Shown: positions 6,271-13,866, numbered from the stretch's first letter. The stretch: 18,564 nucleotides of DNA from an uncultured Eubacteriales bacterium (GCA_900553315.1 USCW01000015.1:1-18564); one strand, 5' to 3'. Notes: a model not told the origin generated them from the sequence alone. Translations and numbers: made by a program.

Positions 6271-6876
6271 ATGGAGCCGAAAAAACGACTGGAAGTGCTG
6301 CTGGATGCCTATTTCATTCAGCGAGAGGAACAGCAGGCCAAGCTGCGCGACATTCAGTTGAACATGGCAGGTTATACGCCTGAAGAGCAGGCACGGCTGC
6401 GTCGGGAGCAGGAGGCCGTCCTGAGCGCCAGCACAGAGCAGCTGGCACTCAGAATGGAAGAAGTGCTGAAGGGTGTTATTGCAAAGCAAGCCAATGCTAA
6501 GGCACAAGCTGTCAAGCGGCAAACTACAACATCCTATTTACTGGCCCGCAGCGGTGCTTTGGAGCTGCTGCGGCTGGGTGCTAGCGGACTTACATCTGCA
6601 CAGGTGCAGGAGGCTGTTTTGCCCTTTCGGGACGATCTTGTAGCCATGGCAGCATTCCACGGCGCACTTGCTGCGTGTGGCTGGGATAGTCGCAGGGTTA
6701 AAGCAGTACTGGGAGCTGTCAGGAGCAGTGACGAAACGATTGCGCTGTTGGAGAAGCTGCTCCATGATTTGAACGCCGCGATTGTTCTGAATCCTGTTTA
6801 TGGGATGACCATGGAACAGCCCACGGTGATGATGCTGTTGGAGCCGTGGAGCGATGATCTGAATCGGCGCAGGTAA
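6271..6876 (+). CDS. Hypothetical phage protein, 201 aa, helical
   Basis: Not recognised. The first 90 or so residues are highly charged and helical (REEQQAKLRDIQ, EEQARLRREQEAVLSASTEQ), probably coiled coil. The rest is a globular, Ala/Leu-rich domain (LELLRLGASGLTSAQVQEAV; MAAFHGALAACGWDSRRVKA). No membrane segment or catalytic motif is seen. AAGGAGGAG lies directly upstream and the gap to the preceding gene is 9 bp. It is the last gene of the capsid transcript, just before a terminator. A structural or head-assembly role is possible by position only. This end of the element lacks any tail, lysis or host-modification gene. Confidence 0.65.
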   Translation: MEPKKRLEVLLDAYFIQREEQQAKLRDIQLNMAGYTPEEQARLRREQEAVLSASTEQLALRMEEVLKGVIAKQANAKAQAVKRQTTTSYLLARSGALELLRLGASGLTSAQVQEAVLPFRDDLVAMAAFHGALAACGWDSRRVKAVLGAVRSSDETIALLEKLLHDLNAAIVLNPVYGMTMEQPTVMMLLEPWSDDLNRRR

Positions 6877-6887
6877 GCAGATACAGC

Positions 6888-6937
6888 AAAAAGGGCGTCA
6901 GCCGATGCGGGAAATCTCGCGGAAGCTGATGCCTTTT
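6888..6937 (+). terminator. Intrinsic terminator of the capsid transcript
   Basis: AAAAAGGGCGTCAGC (6888-6902) pairs, with one bulge and one G-T pair, with GCTGATGCCTTTT (6925-6937), ending in T4; another CTTTTAT follows. It lies 12 bp after the last phage gene. Confidence 0.7.
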
Positions 6938-7006
6938 GTGTGGCTTTTATAGAGGGAAAGAGCCTTTGGGGGAAGGGGGATTTTTGCATATTTTGTGTAT
7001 AATCGG

Positions 7007-7049
7007 TTGTTTTGGAATTCGCGCCGGTTTTGTTTTGGAATTCGCGCCG
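7007..7049. repeat. Two tandem copies of a 20-bp repeat, candidate end of the Mu-like element
   Basis: TTGTTTTGGAATTCGCGCCG occurs at 7007-7026 and identically at 7030-7049 (23-bp period). It lies beyond the last phage gene and terminator and before the tRNA remnant. Mu ends carry several transposase-binding repeats of about 22 bp, so these could be right-end sites. GCGACA at 7049-7054 could give the terminal CA, but the true end cannot be fixed. The 455-bp gene-free stretch 6877-7331 holds this repeat, two terminators, the tRNA remnant and the repeats at 7296-7345. Confidence 0.5.
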
Positions 7050-7106
7050 CGACAGGATTGACATCGGTGAGGTTTTGAACATTCCGGGGAAGAATACAAA
7101 TAAAGA

Positions 7107-7136
7107 AGAAAGTCCTCGATTTCTCAAGGACTTTCT
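7107..7136 (-). terminator. Terminator downstream of the tRNA-Val remnant
   Basis: Read on the minus strand, AGAAAGTCCT (7136-7127) pairs with AGGACTTTCT (7116-7107) and is followed by T-rich CTTCTTTATTT. It lies four bases past the CCA end of the tRNA remnant, where a tRNA terminator would be, suggesting this was once the true 3' flank of the tRNA gene. Confidence 0.6.
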
Positions 7137-7140
7137 GTGT

Positions 7141-7196
7141 TGGTGGTCGCGACAGAACTCGAACCTGTGACCTCATCGATGTGAACGATGTGCTCT
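7141..7196 (-). pseudogene. tRNA-Val 3' fragment (att-like direct repeat)
   Basis: This 56-bp stretch repeats the 3' three quarters of the intact tRNA-Val at 14837-14912 in the same orientation, with 3 mismatches by my count. It keeps the encoded CCA, the T arm, the variable loop, and the anticodon arm with CAC and GAGCAC. The similarity fades after that, and the 5' acceptor strand and most of the D arm are missing. Such 3' fragments are left at the far end of elements that integrate into tRNA genes. A decayed tandem tRNA gene is the alternative. Confidence 0.8.
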
Positions 7197-7295
7197 CACC
7201 AGACACTAAAGTTTACGGAATGCGGATGTAAGGTGTCCACCCGCGAAAAAACGTTGATTTTGCTGGGCTTTCACGCTTTCCGACTTTGTTACGCC

Positions 7296-7345
7296 GTGTT
7301 CACCGGAGGGGTGTTCAGGGGTGCTCACCGGTCATGGGGTGTTCA
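7296..7345. repeat. Four clustered GTGTTCA-type repeats at the 3' end of the WG-repeat gene
   Basis: On the plus strand GTGTTCA occurs at 7296-7302, GGGGTGTTCA at 7308-7317, GGGGTGCTCA at 7318-7327 and GGGGTGTTCA at 7336-7345; two of these are followed by CCGG. The last copy supplies the final codons of the WG-repeat gene. Reiterated TGAACACCCC-type motifs resemble multiple-repeat ends of IS21-like elements, but no transposase is nearby. Confidence 0.5.
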
Positions 7346-10300
7346 ATCGGGAATATCGTAACATTTCGCAATGATCATCAGAGCAGCAAATGATATAGCC
7401 ATCTTTACACCAGCTTATTCGCTTAAATACTGCCGGTATCACTTCATCGCCTGTCTGTGTAATCAATCCTTCTTTATAATGATCCTTTTCACCGACGCGA
7501 ATAGTCAAGAAAGGCTTGTCCACGCCATGAATCTCATAGTAGAGAGGTTTAATCAGAATGTTGCCATCGAAATCCCTTACACCGTACTTTTCATTCTCCT
7601 TGTAAATAATCCGCCTATGCTCATAATCAATTCCTGACCAAGCAACATCGTACTCACAAGGGAGTATAACATTTCCGTCCTCATCTATTAATCCGTGCCT
7701 GTCTCCATTTTCATCACGTATCATTACTTCATAAGGCTTCTTCCAGCAATAAATTGATGTGTAGATTGAATGAAACTTCTCTTTTCCCTCGCGGTCTATC
7801 AATTTTTCTACGCGCCGACCAAGCTGCTCGTCATAAACCTCGACTTCGATCCATCCATCATCTCTGAAGCTGACATCAAAGAATTGCGGCGGAAAAAGAA
7901 CCTTCTTTTGCTTGACGTCATAGATTCCGAGCGGGACATCATCATTCCAATTGTCAGACTCATAAAAGGCGAACAACCCATCAAAGTATTCATGATCGAT
8001 ATCAGCGAACACAGGGTCAGCAAGCCAATTCCCATGCTTGTCGATAACACCCCAATGGCCATTTTCCCAGCCGCCAATGTGTGCCATAAATACTTCTTCG
8101 GTATCCGAGAAATGCTTTATTTCATCGAAAATAAACGGAATCACAGAGTTCCCTGTTTTATCAATGGCCCCCCAGAGTTCTTCGTCCGTCCAATACTTTC
8201 CAGTATTATACTTATTATCCCATTTTTGATCCTTTGTCCATTTTCCTTTGCATACGATAGCTATACCGCCAGAAAAGTCTTCGGCATAAATGTACTGAGG
8301 CGGTATTACTTCTACTCCTGTTTCATCTATGAATCCCCAAGTTCCCGCAATTTCCGAATCATCAGAATAGTATGCAAGATCCATGGACCCGAGTTTTAAC
8401 GTGGAAACCCTGCACATGCCCTCACAGTATTCACCTATGTCCTGATACTTTTCACCGGTGGATTTAGGCTCGATGAGGGTTTCTTTGCCAGTCTTATCAA
8501 CGTAGAACCATTTCCCTCCGCGCCTGACTTTTGCTCTGCCATCTTTAAATTCATCCGCGTTGCTGTAGATCATTGGAATGGCAAACTGCATATTTCTGTC
8601 AATAAACCCATAGCCAAAGCCATTTTTCGATACTTGTGCTAATCCTTCGTGAAAATTACCCGAATAGTCAAAGTTGATGCTGCAGAGTCTTCTCCCTTCA
8701 CGCGAAGCAAAAGTTGAAACACCATAGTAATTAAATGCCTGCCCAGATAGCAGGGCCTTCATCAGTCCGGTTTCTTCATCCTCATATATCGATTTTGCTC
8801 TCCATGTCCAAATTCGCCTGACAATTGTGGTATCATCCTCAAATATGGTTTCATCGCATAATTCGGGCTCACTGAAGTCTTCACTTTCTTCATAGCACTT
8901 CAGCACGGACAGAAAGAATTTGTTTCTGAATTCAATCACCAGTCCGCGATGTGTATTAGTGCTTTGTGTGATAAAGCCGGTACCCCATATTTCATCGGTC
9001 AAAACATATGATTTATAAGAAACCTCTTCATTATGTTCATCCTCTGAAGCAATAGGAAGAATGAATTTCCGGCATTCTCCATTGTCGAAACCCAGCTTTA
9101 TTGCAAACCTTTCTGTCGCAACGGGAGGCAAAGCTTCAACGCTTGTGACTTTGGGAATATTCCCATACCAGGAATCGCTTTCACGTTCTTCTGTTCTTAT
9201 AAACTCTGCATACTTCGTATTATCAAATGGATAAACAGTTACTTCCAAAATTCTATCTGTTGCATTGTCTACCATGAAACTGAAATAACCGTACCCATTA
9301 ATATATGGAGCAGAACTGTAGATGACGTCATTAAAACGGACATAGCCAATTTTCATATCGCCATGTTCCCTATGGATGCGGAACATGTTCACATAGAAAT
9401 CCTCACCCTCAAAGCTTCCCGGATGCTCCAAACAGCCAGTAAGCATTGGATCCTTTTCAGACATAATGCAATCATAAACATCCATATTGTCTCTGTTGAA
9501 GGCATACATGAGTTTATATTCCGCATCCATTATCTCTTTACGCGGGTAGAATTCTAGAATCCATTTCCCATTAATTTCCTTGACTCGCCAGAGATCTGGA
9601 CCACGGTCAGCATTACCGCAGTAATCGCACACCTGATAGCTAAAGCCTTCACCGTCTTTGGAGCGCTGAACATTGAGATAGACCACAAGGGTCGTGCTCT
9701 TCTCGGAAAGCTTATAATCGAGTAGTTTTCTGCAATAATCACCATCCAATTGAGCAGTCTTCTGCTGCCCATACGCAAACATATAGACAGTGTAGGCGTA
9801 TCCTCTTCCGTGGCATCTGTACCCAATGCAATCATCGTATATCTGCTTCTCAAGAAGATGATAATCATTATTATTCAGCCACTGGCAAAAGTATATATCT
9901 GCCTGTCTCCAGATGTATACTTCTGAATCTTCAAGTTCCTCATAATCATGTTTCTGATGAGTCCAGACAGACTGCATTTCTTTTACCTGCCGATCATGCG
10001 GACTCATCTGTTTTACAGTATAAGGTATATCTTTTTCCGAATCCTCAAGTCCATCCTCACCATAAAAGGTGACGTCAAACCACTTGTGATTCCTCGAAAG
10101 ATTGATTTCTGAGATGCTTCCACCTGGGGTGATCTTTATATACACCACCGCAACGGGGGCTGAATCACCGAATTGATAAAGGAGCAAGCCATTCTCATAA
10201 ACATTAAAAAAGGAATCTCCATGCAGAGCATCAAGGTCCACTCCCTCTTTCAGAAGGGCTTTGAGTTCTACTATTTCATATGTATATGTGCTGTTGCGCT

Positions 10301-10487
10301 CTTTATCATTCTGAATGGCAGCGTTGACTTTTCGCATGCTCTCAAGAATCTGTTCTGCGGATGTAAGCCGTCTGTGTGCATAATCAGAATTATACTTGCA
10401 GTCGGCATAAAGGGATTCTGCAAGTTGATCCACTTCTCCAAAGGCAAAAGCTCTACCCAACAGTTCAAGCCTATCATTCGATTCCAT
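7332..10487 (-). CDS. Large WG-repeat protein with NTF2-like-looking N-terminal segments, 1051 aa
   Basis: The C-terminal 420 residues (about 610-1025) hold roughly eight WG beta-repeats (PF14903 type), recognised by units such as GTWGFIDETGVEVIPPQY, HWGVIDKHGNWLADPVF and HGLIDEDGNVILPCEY. Such repeats form a solenoid thought to bind partners. The first 430 residues look like two or three degenerate NTF2/SnoaL-like segments (GRAFAFGEVDQLAESLYADC, SDYAHRRLTSAEQILES; then DIYFCQWLNNNDYHLLE), which is my inference. No signal peptide or membrane helix is seen, so it is probably cytoplasmic. ATG 10487 follows GGAGGCG by about four bases; an upstream ATG at 10523 lacks such a site. It is last in a five-gene minus-strand run. 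The gene is visibly A+T-rich compared with the flanks. Its last codons (LNTP) fall in a repeat shared with the downstream DNA, so the C terminus may be truncated or replaced. Confidence 0.85.
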   Translation of the reverse strand: MESNDRLELLGRAFAFGEVDQLAESLYADCKYNSDYAHRRLTSAEQILESMRKVNAAIQNDKERNSTYTYEIVELKALLKEGVDLDALHGDSFFNVYENGLLLYQFGDSAPVAVVYIKITPGGSISEINLSRNHKWFDVTFYGEDGLEDSEKDIPYTVKQMSPHDRQVKEMQSVWTHQKHDYEELEDSEVYIWRQADIYFCQWLNNNDYHLLEKQIYDDCIGYRCHGRGYAYTVYMFAYGQQKTAQLDGDYCRKLLDYKLSEKSTTLVVYLNVQRSKDGEGFSYQVCDYCGNADRGPDLWRVKEINGKWILEFYPRKEIMDAEYKLMYAFNRDNMDVYDCIMSEKDPMLTGCLEHPGSFEGEDFYVNMFRIHREHGDMKIGYVRFNDVIYSSAPYINGYGYFSFMVDNATDRILEVTVYPFDNTKYAEFIRTEERESDSWYGNIPKVTSVEALPPVATERFAIKLGFDNGECRKFILPIASEDEHNEEVSYKSYVLTDEIWGTGFITQSTNTHRGLVIEFRNKFFLSVLKCYEESEDFSEPELCDETIFEDDTTIVRRIWTWRAKSIYEDEETGLMKALLSGQAFNYYGVSTFASREGRRLCSINFDYSGNFHEGLAQVSKNGFGYGFIDRNMQFAIPMIYSNADEFKDGRAKVRRGGKWFYVDKTGKETLIEPKSTGEKYQDIGEYCEGMCRVSTLKLGSMDLAYYSDDSEIAGTWGFIDETGVEVIPPQYIYAEDFSGGIAIVCKGKWTKDQKWDNKYNTGKYWTDEELWGAIDKTGNSVIPFIFDEIKHFSDTEEVFMAHIGGWENGHWGVIDKHGNWLADPVFADIDHEYFDGLFAFYESDNWNDDVPLGIYDVKQKKVLFPPQFFDVSFRDDGWIEVEVYDEQLGRRVEKLIDREGKEKFHSIYTSIYCWKKPYEVMIRDENGDRHGLIDEDGNVILPCEYDVAWSGIDYEHRRIIYKENEKYGVRDFDGNILIKPLYYEIHGVDKPFLTIRVGEKDHYKEGLITQTGDEVIPAVFKRISWCKDGYIICCSDDHCEMLRYSRLNTP

Positions 10488-10539
10488 GTAACGCCTCCAT
10501 TGATCCTCATTGGTTCTTTGCAAATACCATCAGATAGCC

Positions 10540-11130
10540 TTATCCTTTACGTTTGTGTTTTCCCGTCCTAAAGAACCGTACATCCCGGATCATATCTTTC
10601 CGCAATTCCCATACAGTTGCCTGTACCCAATCCCCACGTCGCGTCCAGTCATTTTCAAACGGTGTGATGTCAAATACCTGTTCCCAGTTTTTCTCCTTGT
10701 TTGCCCGCTGCTCTTCAGCGGACAAGGAGTCATAGTAGGCATCCTTCTGATCAGCTTCCTCCTCAGAATCCGAGAAGAGGCCGTTGCTGAGAATGATATG
10801 CCATGAGTCAAAGTCCGACAGCAGCACCTGATCATCCTGGATTTCAAACTCAATGCAGGTATAATCCTCATCCCCGGGTCCGTATCTCCAGCGCTCATCG
10901 CGCAGGTCCGGTTTCCTGTGCTTGCCGTTTTGCTTGTACCAAGCCCATACCGGATAAACAACGCCTTCCGGCGGAGGTCCGATTCGCTTCTTCATCTGAC
11001 GGATAAGCCACTCATATTTCTCCACAAACTCAGGTTCCGGCATACTGCTCTGCTTTGGATTACATCGATAAACGCCGGCCTTCTGGATTATTTTCCATAT
11101 TTCGATGGGCTGTATCGTCCAGAGAATCAT
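10540..11130 (-). CDS. DUF3841 family protein, 196 aa
   Basis: The N-terminal MILWTIQPIEIWKIIQKAGV and the following Cys-Asn-Pro segment, the WLIRQM region, VYPVWAWYKQNGKHRKPDLR and the late FDSWHIILSNG are characteristic of the uncharacterised DUF3841 family as I know it. No biochemical role is established. Residues about 115-145 are very acidic and polar (SDSEEEADQKDAYYDS), and the tail is basic (FRTGKHKRKG). The ribosome site GAGAGGAAA overlaps the stop codon of the preceding gene at 11140, so translation is probably coupled. The next gene, encoding the WG-repeat protein, begins 52 bp later. It is a soluble protein. Family name moderately sure; function unknown. Confidence 0.75.
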   Translation of the reverse strand: MILWTIQPIEIWKIIQKAGVYRCNPKQSSMPEPEFVEKYEWLIRQMKKRIGPPPEGVVYPVWAWYKQNGKHRKPDLRDERWRYGPGDEDYTCIEFEIQDDQVLLSDFDSWHIILSNGLFSDSEEEADQKDAYYDSLSAEEQRANKEKNWEQVFDITPFENDWTRRGDWVQATVWELRKDMIRDVRFFRTGKHKRKG

Positions 11131-11139
11131 ATTTTCCTC

Positions 11140-12237
11140 TCACGGTCCCATAAAAGAAATCAGATCGTAGCCGTTTTCTCCACCGACCTTCAGCATGTAC
11201 TCCATTCTGTAAATGAAGCGCTGATAAAAATCGATAATCAGTTCTTTTGTTGTGTCATCTTCCTTGGGCCTGTTGTCATTATACTCTTTGATCTGAGCGT
11301 CGCTTAGCCCTTTGGCATAGACCAATTGATGGGTGGCGGTGCCTCTTTTTTCTCGTAATTTCGCGGTGAATTCATTCTCACGCCCAGCAGACAAAGCCTC
11401 GATTGTATCGCAGATATCTTTGATGATCATCGACACTGCTTCGAATGTATAGAAGTTGTGAGTCAAATACCACTCAAAGCCTTTTTTGTATTCGATCTGC
11501 TCAACGCCATCATCATCCGTCCCATAGGAATCTACTCTCACTTTATTGGCCTTGAGGTCTTCGTCGAAGTATTTATAGAGAAAAGGCGTCAGGTACTGGG
11601 CAACATCATCTTCTTCGATTGATATTTCCGCGTGTCGCATTTCAGCGACATTGTCAATCTCATCGGTATTTGAATAGTCAATAACACGAACCGGCATAAT
11701 CCAGAAATATGAAGAACAATCGTGACCGTCTACAATGCCAATCTCAGCTTTGAAGATATCTCTGCCAATGATGGAAAAACTCAAATCCTTAATCTGGCTT
11801 AAAACCGATTCCTGGAGTTTGTTTTGTGCAAAGGCTCCATCCAGCAGCTTTTTCAACGCAAGATAAGACTTATAACAAATAACCGACTCAGAAAGAAACT
11901 CCTGAACAGCATAATGAATCGCGTGATCCGCCAAATACTGAGGATAGTCTTCTTCAAGGAGAGAAAGCAGATTCACAATGTTTAACTGACACGGATTACA
12001 CAATCTCAGAAAATCGGTTGCTTTACTTGGAAAATTTCCACCCATCGCCTTAATAAGTTCTTCTCTGCTGACGTCCGGATAATTGCTGACTGAAATATAG
12101 TCATTCCCAGCATTTCCATGCTTTCGCCAACGCTCAAATTTGGAATCGTAGATGAAGTAAAGATATCCTTCATGCGTAACGAATATTTCGTTTTCCTCAG
12201 GAAACCTTACAGCATCATATTTGTCAAACAGTTTCAT
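11140..12237 (-). CDS. Hypothetical protein, 365 aa, in the ADP-ribosylglycohydrolase cluster
   Basis: Not recognised. The N terminus looks like a small beta-sheet unit (FVTHEGYLYFIYDSKFERWRK). A helical region with paired cysteines follows (LRLCNPCQLNIVNLLSLLEE), then a mixed domain containing FWIMPVRVIDYSNTDEID and a very acidic patch (EISIEEDDVAQYL). A helical C-terminal part ends DFYQRFIYRMEYMLKVGGENG. No signal peptide or membrane helix is visible. ATG 12237 is supported by AAGGAG ten bases upstream; that site overlaps the end of the preceding gene, which stops at 12252. It ends 10 bp before the DUF3841 gene. Tight spacing on both sides implies shared expression. Position suggests a partner or target of its neighbours, with no direct evidence. 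Confidence 0.75.
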   Translation of the reverse strand: MKLFDKYDAVRFPEENEIFVTHEGYLYFIYDSKFERWRKHGNAGNDYISVSNYPDVSREELIKAMGGNFPSKATDFLRLCNPCQLNIVNLLSLLEEDYPQYLADHAIHYAVQEFLSESVICYKSYLALKKLLDGAFAQNKLQESVLSQIKDLSFSIIGRDIFKAEIGIVDGHDCSSYFWIMPVRVIDYSNTDEIDNVAEMRHAEISIEEDDVAQYLTPFLYKYFDEDLKANKVRVDSYGTDDDGVEQIEYKKGFEWYLTHNFYTFEAVSMIIKDICDTIEALSAGRENEFTAKLREKRGTATHQLVYAKGLSDAQIKEYNDNRPKEDDTTKELIIDFYQRFIYRMEYMLKVGGENGYDLISFMGP

Positions 12238-12251
12238 ATGGCTACGGCTCC

Positions 12252-12491
12252 TTATACTGCATCGCCAATTGCTATTCTCCTGACTGAGAATAACAAATCC
12301 GTGTATAACTCGTCATCCAGATATCCTTTGCGAATTTGCTGCTGCGCATACGGAATCAGCAATGCAATCTTGACATCCGGGCGGTTGTCGAAGGTAACAA
12401 TAACCTGATCGTTCCCCGGAAGCGGATGACAATGCGCCGTCGGTTCCGCCTGCTCGACTTTCCGGCAGAGCGTTTCAAGATCAATCTGCAT
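12252..12491 (-). CDS. Small hypothetical protein, 79 aa
   Basis: Not recognised. It is an acidic-to-neutral soluble protein with an N-terminal helix (QIDLETLCRKVEQAE), a strand-like centre (DQVIVTFDNRPDVKIALLIP) and a C-terminal helix with LDDELYTDLLFSVRRI. Its ATG at 12491 overlaps the last 11 bases of the ADP-ribosylglycohydrolase gene in another frame, so it is likely translated by coupling. The next gene starts 14 bp after its stop. The overlap and conserved-looking composition argue for a real gene. It could be a small regulator or partner of the hydrolase, by position only. Confidence 0.65.
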   Translation of the reverse strand: MQIDLETLCRKVEQAEPTAHCHPLPGNDQVIVTFDNRPDVKIALLIPYAQQQIRKGYLDDELYTDLLFSVRRIAIGDAV

Positions 12492-13599
12492 TGGCTTTCC
12501 TTCCGTATGTCATTTCGATGTACTTCTGCTCCCATACGAGATCGTGTTCATCACCGTATTCGCTGATCCGGCAGTCATGCCAGAGATCATCCGCGACCTC
12601 TATGATCAGATCCCGCAGCTCCAGGTTTTCCGTGTATTTCGCCGGAATCCCGGAAAGTCCTACCTGCGCGCCGACAATATTCCCGGCAATCGCTCCGGTG
12701 GAATCGCTGTCCCCGTTGTGATTGACTGCGGCGATCAGCGCCCTGTCGATGTCCCCGGAATACTTGAGCGCACAGTACACCGCGATGGCCAGCGCCTCGT
12801 CTCCGACCCAGCCTTCTCCCAGCTGATGGATCGCTTTGATGTCGTTCATATCCTCGGAAGCCAGGTCGATTGCTTTCTCGATCAGACTGGTAAAAGAGTC
12901 ACGCTCTTCGCTTTCGGGATAGATTTCGTCTATCGTGTTCAGCGCATGAAGCACAGCCTCAAGCAGAATCGCGCCGTTCTGGCTGACTTCATGAATGATC
13001 TGAACAAGCGCTGCGGCCGGCATCCAGCCCAGCGGATGCCCGTGGGTCAGGGCTGCGGCTTCCGCCCCAAAGCGGCAAATGTCCTTCACATCCATTTGTC
13101 TGTCATTAAAATACAGGCCGATCGGGGCGACACGCATGACACCGCCGCAGCCTTTGCTGTTGTTAATGGGCTCTTCCGTAGTGCCAGGTTTGCCTGAGCG
13201 AAGAGCGGCAAGACAGGTATTGCCCGGCGCTCTGGGGCTGTACAGTTCCGGTATATTGGCAAGCCAGGAATAACGGCCGCGCGTTTCCGGGGAATATGCT
13301 TTCTCCTGTGTCTGAAGCCAGTCCTGGTAACAGAGCCCTATGTAAAAAGGAGACGGGCCGCCGACGCCTCGCGTCATACCCCTGGTTGTTCCCAGGAGGA
13401 GCCCGGTCGCGGTGAACAAGGTCATCTGCGTATCGTCAGAAAACAGTGCTTTACCCTTTGACAGTTCATATTCGGTGATGCCTTTTTCGCCGAACGTGCG
13501 GAAAATATCCCGTTCGCGCATGAACTCAACAGCATAGCCGAGCGCATCCCCAGCGGCGCCTCCGATCAGGCATCCGCGAAATCTGTCCTGATTGCGCAT
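12481..13599 (-). CDS. ADP-ribosylglycohydrolase (ARH/DraG family)
   Basis: This family removes ADP-ribose from modified proteins or small molecules using a binuclear Mg centre. Diagnostic motifs in 372 residues are GGAAGDALG (13-21), SDDTQMT (54-60), HGHPLGW (186-192) and GDSDSTGAIAGN (296-307). The Asp residues of SDDT and DSDST are the expected metal ligands, so it looks catalytically complete. I choose ATG 13599, about eight bases after TGTGGAG, which gives the family's usual start (RFRGCLIGGAAGD close to the N terminus); the TTG at 13629 and ATG at 13608 are less good. It is cytoplasmic and first in the five-gene run, downstream of a candidate promoter at 13656-13684. The substrate is unknown. 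No ADP-ribosyltransferase is recognisable in the window, so it may counter an external toxin, or one of the unknown proteins is its partner. Confidence 0.92.
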   Translation of the reverse strand: MRNQDRFRGCLIGGAAGDALGYAVEFMRERDIFRTFGEKGITEYELSKGKALFSDDTQMTLFTATGLLLGTTRGMTRGVGGPSPFYIGLCYQDWLQTQEKAYSPETRGRYSWLANIPELYSPRAPGNTCLAALRSGKPGTTEEPINNSKGCGGVMRVAPIGLYFNDRQMDVKDICRFGAEAAALTHGHPLGWMPAAALVQIIHEVSQNGAILLEAVLHALNTIDEIYPESEERDSFTSLIEKAIDLASEDMNDIKAIHQLGEGWVGDEALAIAVYCALKYSGDIDRALIAAVNHNGDSDSTGAIAGNIVGAQVGLSGIPAKYTENLELRDLIIEVADDLWHDCRISEYGDEHDLVWEQKYIEMTYGRKANAD

Positions 13600-13655
13600 C
13601 ACATTCATCTCCACAGGCGTTGAAGTCAAAATACTAAGGTGTAAAAACCCTTTTT

Positions 13656-13684
13656 AGTATAGCATACAACACCTGGTTTATCCA
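13656..13684 (-). promoter_or_regulatory. Candidate promoter of the ADP-ribosylglycohydrolase run
   Basis: On the minus strand TATACT (13661-13656) lies 17 bases after TGGATA (13684-13679), which matches the -35 consensus at four of six positions. Transcription would start near 13649, about 50 bases before the chosen start codon. Confidence 0.5.
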
Positions 13685-13866
13685 GTTAATCCTCTTCGCG
13701 GGCATCGGAGTCCTTGTAGGGAATAGATGCACTTGGGCGCCTGTGAAAAAGGGAAACCAACGTTGCGTGCTATATAAGAATTCCCGCCGATGCTCCAATG
13801 GCTGATGAGGAGGGGGAGTACGATAGCAAGAAGCAGGAGGAAGAACGTGCGCCGGAGCTTTTTCAT
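13678..13866 (-). pseudogene. Small membrane-protein ORF, probably frameshifted
   Basis: Starting at ATG 13866, the ORF encodes a basic start and a strong hydrophobic helix (KKLRRTFFLLLLAIVLPLLI), then SHWSIGGNSYIARNVGFPF. After that the reading becomes unnatural (Cys-, Arg- and Leu-rich). In a neighbouring frame the same bases read RRPSASIPYKDSDAREED followed by TAA, a far more natural C terminus. Removing one base in the T5 run (13745-13750 region) would join the two parts into a protein of about 59 residues. No ribosome site is evident. It begins 40 bp after the stop of the membrane-anchored protein gene and may be a broken companion. Confidence 0.35.

Larger units (their letters stand above)
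46..7060 (+). mobile_element. Decayed Mu-like prophage (transposition and capsid genes only)
   Basis: All genes run left to right in Mu order (transposase, ATPase, small early genes, Mor/C-type activators, head gene). The transposase is truncated and everything between activator and capsid, and after the two post-capsid genes, is missing compared with a full Mu-like phage. The left boundary is the transposase breakpoint; the right boundary is placed just after the tandem repeats and is approximate. Confidence 0.7.

Noticed and set aside
4810..6522. 570-codon open frame on the minus strand
   Set aside because: It lies opposite the capsid gene and two other well-supported genes with ribosome sites; its product is rich in Cys, His, Arg and Leu and matches no family, as expected of an antisense shadow.
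7205..7295. Remnant integrase gene next to the tRNA fragment
   Set aside because: I looked for an integrase C-terminal motif in the frames between the tRNA fragment and the WG-repeat gene and found none.
7296..7345. CRISPR-like array
   Set aside because: The repeats are only 7-10 bases and spaced irregularly by 0-8 bases; no spacers of uniform length and no cas genes.
7770..8399. 209-codon plus-strand frame inside the WG-repeat gene
   Set aside because: It is the complement of repeat-coding sequence, has no ribosome site, and stops abruptly inside the large gene.
12544..13197. 217-codon plus-strand frame
   Set aside because: Antisense to the ADP-ribosylglycohydrolase, whose motifs are unambiguous on the minus strand.
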